Of a DNA stretch of 64,000 nucleotides, positions 60,324 to 64,000 are shown one piece after another. Positions within the stretch are counted from its first letter, which is position 1. The number at the start of each line of letters is the position of its first letter. A program made the translations under genes and the position numbers. The notes beneath the pieces were generated by a model. The model did not search any database. It saw nothing but the letters and a program-made list of their open reading frames with translations, and was not told the DNA's origin. This stretch comes from Robiginitalea marina. GTDB lineage: Bacteria > Bacteroidota > Bacteroidia > Flavobacteriales > Flavobacteriaceae. The stretch lies in the NCBI RefSeq assembly GCF_024006985.1, contig NZ_JAMXIB010000009.1, positions 1-64,000 of the forward strand, read 5' to 3'.

Positions 60324-61394
60324 ATGGCGCATCCCTTGAAAAATGGCCTTGCCCTTTCCCTCCCCCTGCAGGTAGTGCTGATTGCCTGGGTATCAGGGCA
60401 CCCGCAATGGGTGGAGTCGGCCTACAGCCAGGGGCTTTACCCCCATATCTCCACCTTTTTCCGATACCTGTACGGATGGGTCCCCTTCTCAGTCGGCGAC
60501 CTTTGTTATTTCCTGCTCGGGATCGCCGGGTTGGCATGGGTCATCCGAAAGTGGCACTGGATCAGGAACCACCCGTGGTCCTTTTTCAGGGATGTCGCCG
60601 CCGGGGTTGCCGTACTCTACTTTTCCTTTTACCTGTTGTGGGGGCTGAACTATTTCAGGATGCCGCTCTCCCATGTCCTTGGGCTCAGGGAGTCCTATAC
60701 CACCAGCGAACTGGTAAGCCTCACCGCACGGCTGGGCCGGGAGACCAACCTGCTCCAAAGCCGTCTGTGTGGGGACACCCTGCAGCCTGTAAGGTTGCCC
60801 TACAGCAAGCGGGAAATCCTTGAAAAAACCCTGGAAGCCTACGGGGGCCTGGCTGAAGCCTATCCCCCCTTCCGGTACACCCCCCCCAGCCTGAAACCCT
60901 CGCTATTCAGCACCCTTCTTTCCTATATGGGGTACGGGGGTTACCTGAACCCCTTTACCGGGGAAGCCCAGGTTAACCGCCGCCTGCCCCTCTTCCGGTA
61001 TCCTGTGGTCTGTGGCCATGAAGTGGGACACCAGCTCGGATATTCCGCAGAGAACGAAACCAATTTCATCGGGTACCTGGTCACCCTCCACAGCCCGGAC
61101 CCTTATTTCCGGTATTCCGCCCTGACCTTTGGGCTGAGTCATTGCCTTTCCGAAGTCAACCGCAGAGACCCGGAAGCCTATAAAAAGCTGTTGGGGGAAA
61201 TCCATCCCGGGGTACGGGGGAATTTCAGGGAATTGCAGGAATTCTGGAAAGCCTTTGAAAACCCCATGGAACCGGTTTTCAAAGCCATTTTTAACCAGTA
61301 CCTGGAAGCCAATCGCCAGAAAGACGGGATCCGGAGCTATAACCGGGTGGTTTCCCTGATGGTCGCGTACCACAGGGAAAATCCGGGAATGTGA
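60324..61394 (+). CDS. DUF3810 membrane metallopeptidase-like protein
   Basis: This 356-residue protein has three N-terminal transmembrane helices (to about residue 110). An extracytoplasmic domain follows, with a zinc-binding motif HEVGHQLGY (His232, Glu233, His236) and ENETNFIGYL after it. This fits DUF3810, whose members look like membrane zinc peptidases of unknown target. ATG 60324 is chosen over a TTG at 60306. A near-consensus TATTTTTA box (60311-60318) ends 5 bases before the ATG, so the message may be leaderless. Confidence 0.88.
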   Translation: MAHPLKNGLALSLPLQVVLIAWVSGHPQWVESAYSQGLYPHISTFFRYLYGWVPFSVGDLCYFLLGIAGLAWVIRKWHWIRNHPWSFFRDVAAGVAVLYFSFYLLWGLNYFRMPLSHVLGLRESYTTSELVSLTARLGRETNLLQSRLCGDTLQPVRLPYSKREILEKTLEAYGGLAEAYPPFRYTPPSLKPSLFSTLLSYMGYGGYLNPFTGEAQVNRRLPLFRYPVVCGHEVGHQLGYSAENETNFIGYLVTLHSPDPYFRYSALTFGLSHCLSEVNRRDPEAYKKLLGEIHPGVRGNFRELQEFWKAFENPMEPVFKAIFNQYLEANRQKDGIRSYNRVVSLMVAYHRENPGM

Positions 61395-61518
61395 CCTTCT
61401 GACGGGAGGGAAATCCGTTTTTTTAGATTCTTAATTATATGTTAAAGTAAAAGGGGGGGCCGGGTAAGCCGGGGCATTATCCTACATTTAAATCGACTAA
61501 TTCAAATGCACTTTTCTC

Positions 61519-64000
61519 ATGAAATGGAAAATCGCTCTCCTGGCCTTCCTCGGGCTGGGTTCAGTGGTTTTTGCCCAGGATTATTTTCCTAAAAATGACG
61601 GGGTAAAAGCCAGCAACAACAATTTTACGGCCCTCACCAATGCCCGGATCCACGTGGCCCCGGGGCAGGTGATCGACCAGGGTACCCTGCTGATCCACCA
61701 GGGGAAGGTCGTGGAAGTGGGGACGCGGGTGAAACTGCCGGCCAACACCCTTGTTATGGACCTGGAAGGAAAATCCGTATATCCTTCCTTTATAGACGTC
61801 TTTTCGTCCTATGGGGTGGAACAACCGACCCGGAGCCCGGGTGGCAGGAGGTCGCCCCAATACGACCCCACCCGGGATGGCTACTACTGGAACGACCACA
61901 TTATGCCGGAGGCCGATGCCATCTCTGCCTATAAATACGACGATAAGAAAGCCGGCAACCTGCGGGAAGCCGGGTTTGGGGTGGTCAACAGCCACATCCA
62001 GGACGGCATTGCCCGGGGCTGTGGGGTACTCATCGCCCTCAATGGAAAGGGGAACGACGCACAGCGGATTCTGGAAGATGCCTCAGGGCAGTACTTCTCC
62101 TTTGAGCGCAGCGTACAAAAACAGCAATCGTATCCCACCTCCCTGATGGGGGCCATGGCCCTGCTCAGGCAGCTCTACCACGATGCCGACTGGTACGCAA
62201 AGGGCAACGTGCCCACCACCGACCTTTCCCTGGAAGCCCTGCTGGAGAACAAAAACATGGTGCAATTCTTCGCGGCAGGCGATAACGGGCATGTGCTGAG
62301 GGCCGATGGCATCGGCGATGCCTTCGGGATACAGTACGTGATCCTGGCCGGAGGGAAGGAGTATGAGAACATCGATGAGATAAGGGCTACGGGGGCTTCC
62401 CTGGTTGTCCCCCTCGACTTCCCGGATGCCTTTGACGTTTCCAACCCATACCAGGCCCAGTACGTGAGCCTGGAAGATATGAGGCACTGGAACCAGGCCC
62501 CGTCCAACCCGGCGGTACTGGATGCCAACGGGGTGCCGTTCGCCTTTACCCTGCATGGGCTAAAAGAACCCAAAGATCTGCATAAGAAAATCCGCAAAGC
62601 CATGGATTACGGGCTCTCGGAAGCGAAAGCCCTGGAAGCGCTGACCATGGAGCCCGCGCGCCTGCTCGGAAAAGCCTCCGAGATCGGGAGCCTGCAACCG
62701 GGAAGGCACGCCAACTTCCTGATCACTTCCGGGCCGGTCTTCGACGAGGAAACCACCCTTTACGAAAACTGGGTGATGGGCCAGCGCCATGTCCTGTCCG
62801 ACATGGACCAGAAAGACATCCGCGGCGATTACCGCCTGCAGGCGAACGGGAAGGAATTTACCCTATCGGTCAGCGGCAAGGCCGAAGCCCCAAAACTTGA
62901 AGTCACCCGCGACACGGCCAAACTCAAATCAAAACTGAGCTATGCCGGCGACTGGATCGACCTTTCCTTCACCGACGGGGAGGAGCGGTACCGGATGACC
63001 AGCCTTGTCCGCAAAAACAGCGATGCCCTGTCCGGTAAAATCGTGCTCCCGGACGGCAGGGAATCGACCTTCTCCGCCGGGAAGACGGGGGCGTACGAAC
63101 CCAAAAACGCAAAAGCGGGAGCCAGGGAAAAAGACGCCCCCGAACTGGTCCCGCTAAATTACCCCAACGTGGGGTACGGATATCGCACCCTGCCGCAGCA
63201 GCAAGATGTACTCTTTAAAAACGCTACCGTCTGGACGGGGGAAGCCGCCGGTATCCTCGAAAATACGGATGTGCTGGTGCGCAAGGGGAAAATCGCCCGC
63301 ATCGGGAAAGACCTCCCGGCCGGGGGTGCCCGGGTAGTGGATGCTGCCGGGAAACACCTGACAGCGGGAATCATCGATGAACACACCCATATCGCGGCCC
63401 TGGCCATCAACGAGGCCGGGCAGAATTCCTCTGCCGAAGTGAAAATGACCGATGTGCTCGACCCGAAGGACATCAATATCTACCGCAACCTGGCGGGTGG
63501 GGTGACCAGTGTGCAGCTCCTGCACGGCTCGGCCAACCCGATCGGGGGCCGTTCCGCCATTTTCAAGCTGAAATGGGGAAAGAGCGCCCGGGAGATGCTT
63601 TATGAAAACATGCCTGAATTCATCAAATTCGCCCTGGGCGAAAACGTTAAGCAAAGCAACTGGGAGAGCTACAACCGGTTTCCCCAGAGCCGCATGGGGG
63701 TGGAACAGGTGTTTATGAACTATTTCCAGCGGGCCAAGGAATACCAGGCCCTTAAGGATTCCGGGAAGCCCTACCGGCACGATGAAGAACTGGAAGTGCT
63801 CGCCGAAATCCTGAGGGGGGAACGCTTTATCAGCTGCCACTCTTACGTACAGAGCGAAATCAACATGCTTATGAAAGTCGCCGATAAAATGGGTTTCAAG
63901 GTCAACACCTTCACCCACATCCTGGAAGGGTACAAGGTTGCCGACAAGATGGCCGCCCATGGGGTGGGCGGTTCCACCTTCAGTGACTGGTGGGCCTATA
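61519..64000 (+). CDS. Tandem-domain amidohydrolase, secreted (partial, runs off window)
   Basis: At least 827 residues are encoded before the window ends, with no stop codon. A signal peptide (MKWKIALLAFLGLGSVVFAQ) is followed by an amidohydrolase-like domain (~25-440). This has the usual frame (NARIHVAPGQVIDQGTLLI, then LTMEPARLLGKASEIGSL), but its metal site is lost: SVYPSFIDVFSSYG stands where G-x-I-D-x-H-x-H is expected. A second amidohydrolase domain starts near residue 560 with intact GIIDEHTHI. Such paired proteins occur in Bacteroidetes and are exported; the substrate is unknown (imidazolonepropionase- or dipeptidase-like). The 3' part lies beyond 64000. Confidence 0.9.
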   Translation, partial: MKWKIALLAFLGLGSVVFAQDYFPKNDGVKASNNNFTALTNARIHVAPGQVIDQGTLLIHQGKVVEVGTRVKLPANTLVMDLEGKSVYPSFIDVFSSYGVEQPTRSPGGRRSPQYDPTRDGYYWNDHIMPEADAISAYKYDDKKAGNLREAGFGVVNSHIQDGIARGCGVLIALNGKGNDAQRILEDASGQYFSFERSVQKQQSYPTSLMGAMALLRQLYHDADWYAKGNVPTTDLSLEALLENKNMVQFFAAGDNGHVLRADGIGDAFGIQYVILAGGKEYENIDEIRATGASLVVPLDFPDAFDVSNPYQAQYVSLEDMRHWNQAPSNPAVLDANGVPFAFTLHGLKEPKDLHKKIRKAMDYGLSEAKALEALTMEPARLLGKASEIGSLQPGRHANFLITSGPVFDEETTLYENWVMGQRHVLSDMDQKDIRGDYRLQANGKEFTLSVSGKAEAPKLEVTRDTAKLKSKLSYAGDWIDLSFTDGEERYRMTSLVRKNSDALSGKIVLPDGRESTFSAGKTGAYEPKNAKAGAREKDAPELVPLNYPNVGYGYRTLPQQQDVLFKNATVWTGEAAGILENTDVLVRKGKIARIGKDLPAGGARVVDAAGKHLTAGIIDEHTHIAALAINEAGQNSSAEVKMTDVLDPKDINIYRNLAGGVTSVQLLHGSANPIGGRSAIFKLKWGKSAREMLYENMPEFIKFALGENVKQSNWESYNRFPQSRMGVEQVFMNYFQRAKEYQALKDSGKPYRHDEELEVLAEILRGERFISCHSYVQSEINMLMKVADKMGFKVNTFTHILEGYKVADKMAAHGVGGSTFSDWWAY

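Overview
The window looks like chromosome from a high-GC marine member of the Flavobacteriaceae (Robiginitalea-like; this is inference). Support comes from a giant SprB-repeat protein with a type B gliding/T9SS C-terminal domain, GldI, DUF5683, DUF5777 and DUF6122 family proteins, a LytS/LytTR pair, TAnnTTTG-type promoter boxes, little Shine-Dalgarno signal, and the block parA-parB-DUF5683-dapB-lepB-WbqC ... mutL-ribH-TPR-recF-DUF721-ndk. There is no sign of a prophage, IS transposase, integrase or CRISPR array.

Layout. 1-4.5 kb: a SnoaL-like secreted protein, D-lactate dehydrogenase, a small secreted repeat protein and a LytS/LytTR two-component pair. 4.5-5.4 kb: a stack of hairpins, an intact tRNA-Pro(TGG) on the minus strand, a small GIY-YIG nuclease gene and a 5' fragment of a second tRNA-Pro whose anticodon arm is replaced by a hairpin. 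5.8-12.3 kb: an electron-transfer operon (hexaheme lipoprotein, monoheme lipoprotein, DUF5777 beta-barrel, small Tat-like protein, multi-cluster ferredoxin, NrfD quinol protein, membrane-anchored protein of unknown function, cytochrome c) with no recognisable terminal reductase, preceded by two FNR/CRP-like dyads and followed by hemA. 14.5-23.0 kb: an 8.5-kb SprB-repeat adhesin gene. 23.2-32.0 kb: a PQQ-type sugar dehydrogenase, then a peptidoglycan amino-sugar recycling locus (murQ, a DeoR regulator, a NagB/PIG-L fusion, an AmpG-like permease, a NagZ-like GH3 enzyme and anmK). 32.3-40.4 kb: propionyl-CoA carboxylase (three genes, minus strand) and both methylmalonyl-CoA mutase subunits (plus strand), which together carry propionyl-CoA to succinyl-CoA, with udk and a DivIC/FtsB-like gene between them. 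40.6-58.7 kb: the conserved flavobacterial housekeeping block. 58.8-64.0 kb: PepD, a DUF3810 membrane metallopeptidase-like protein and a two-domain amidohydrolase cut by the window end.

The two most interesting systems are the 5.8-12.3 kb respiratory operon, read here as a quinol-to-periplasm or quinol-to-cell-surface electron conduit, and the recycling locus, where a fused PIG-L-type deacetylase could take the place of the missing NagA. The tRNA-Pro/GIY-YIG arrangement is the clearest sign of a mobile or homing-like event.
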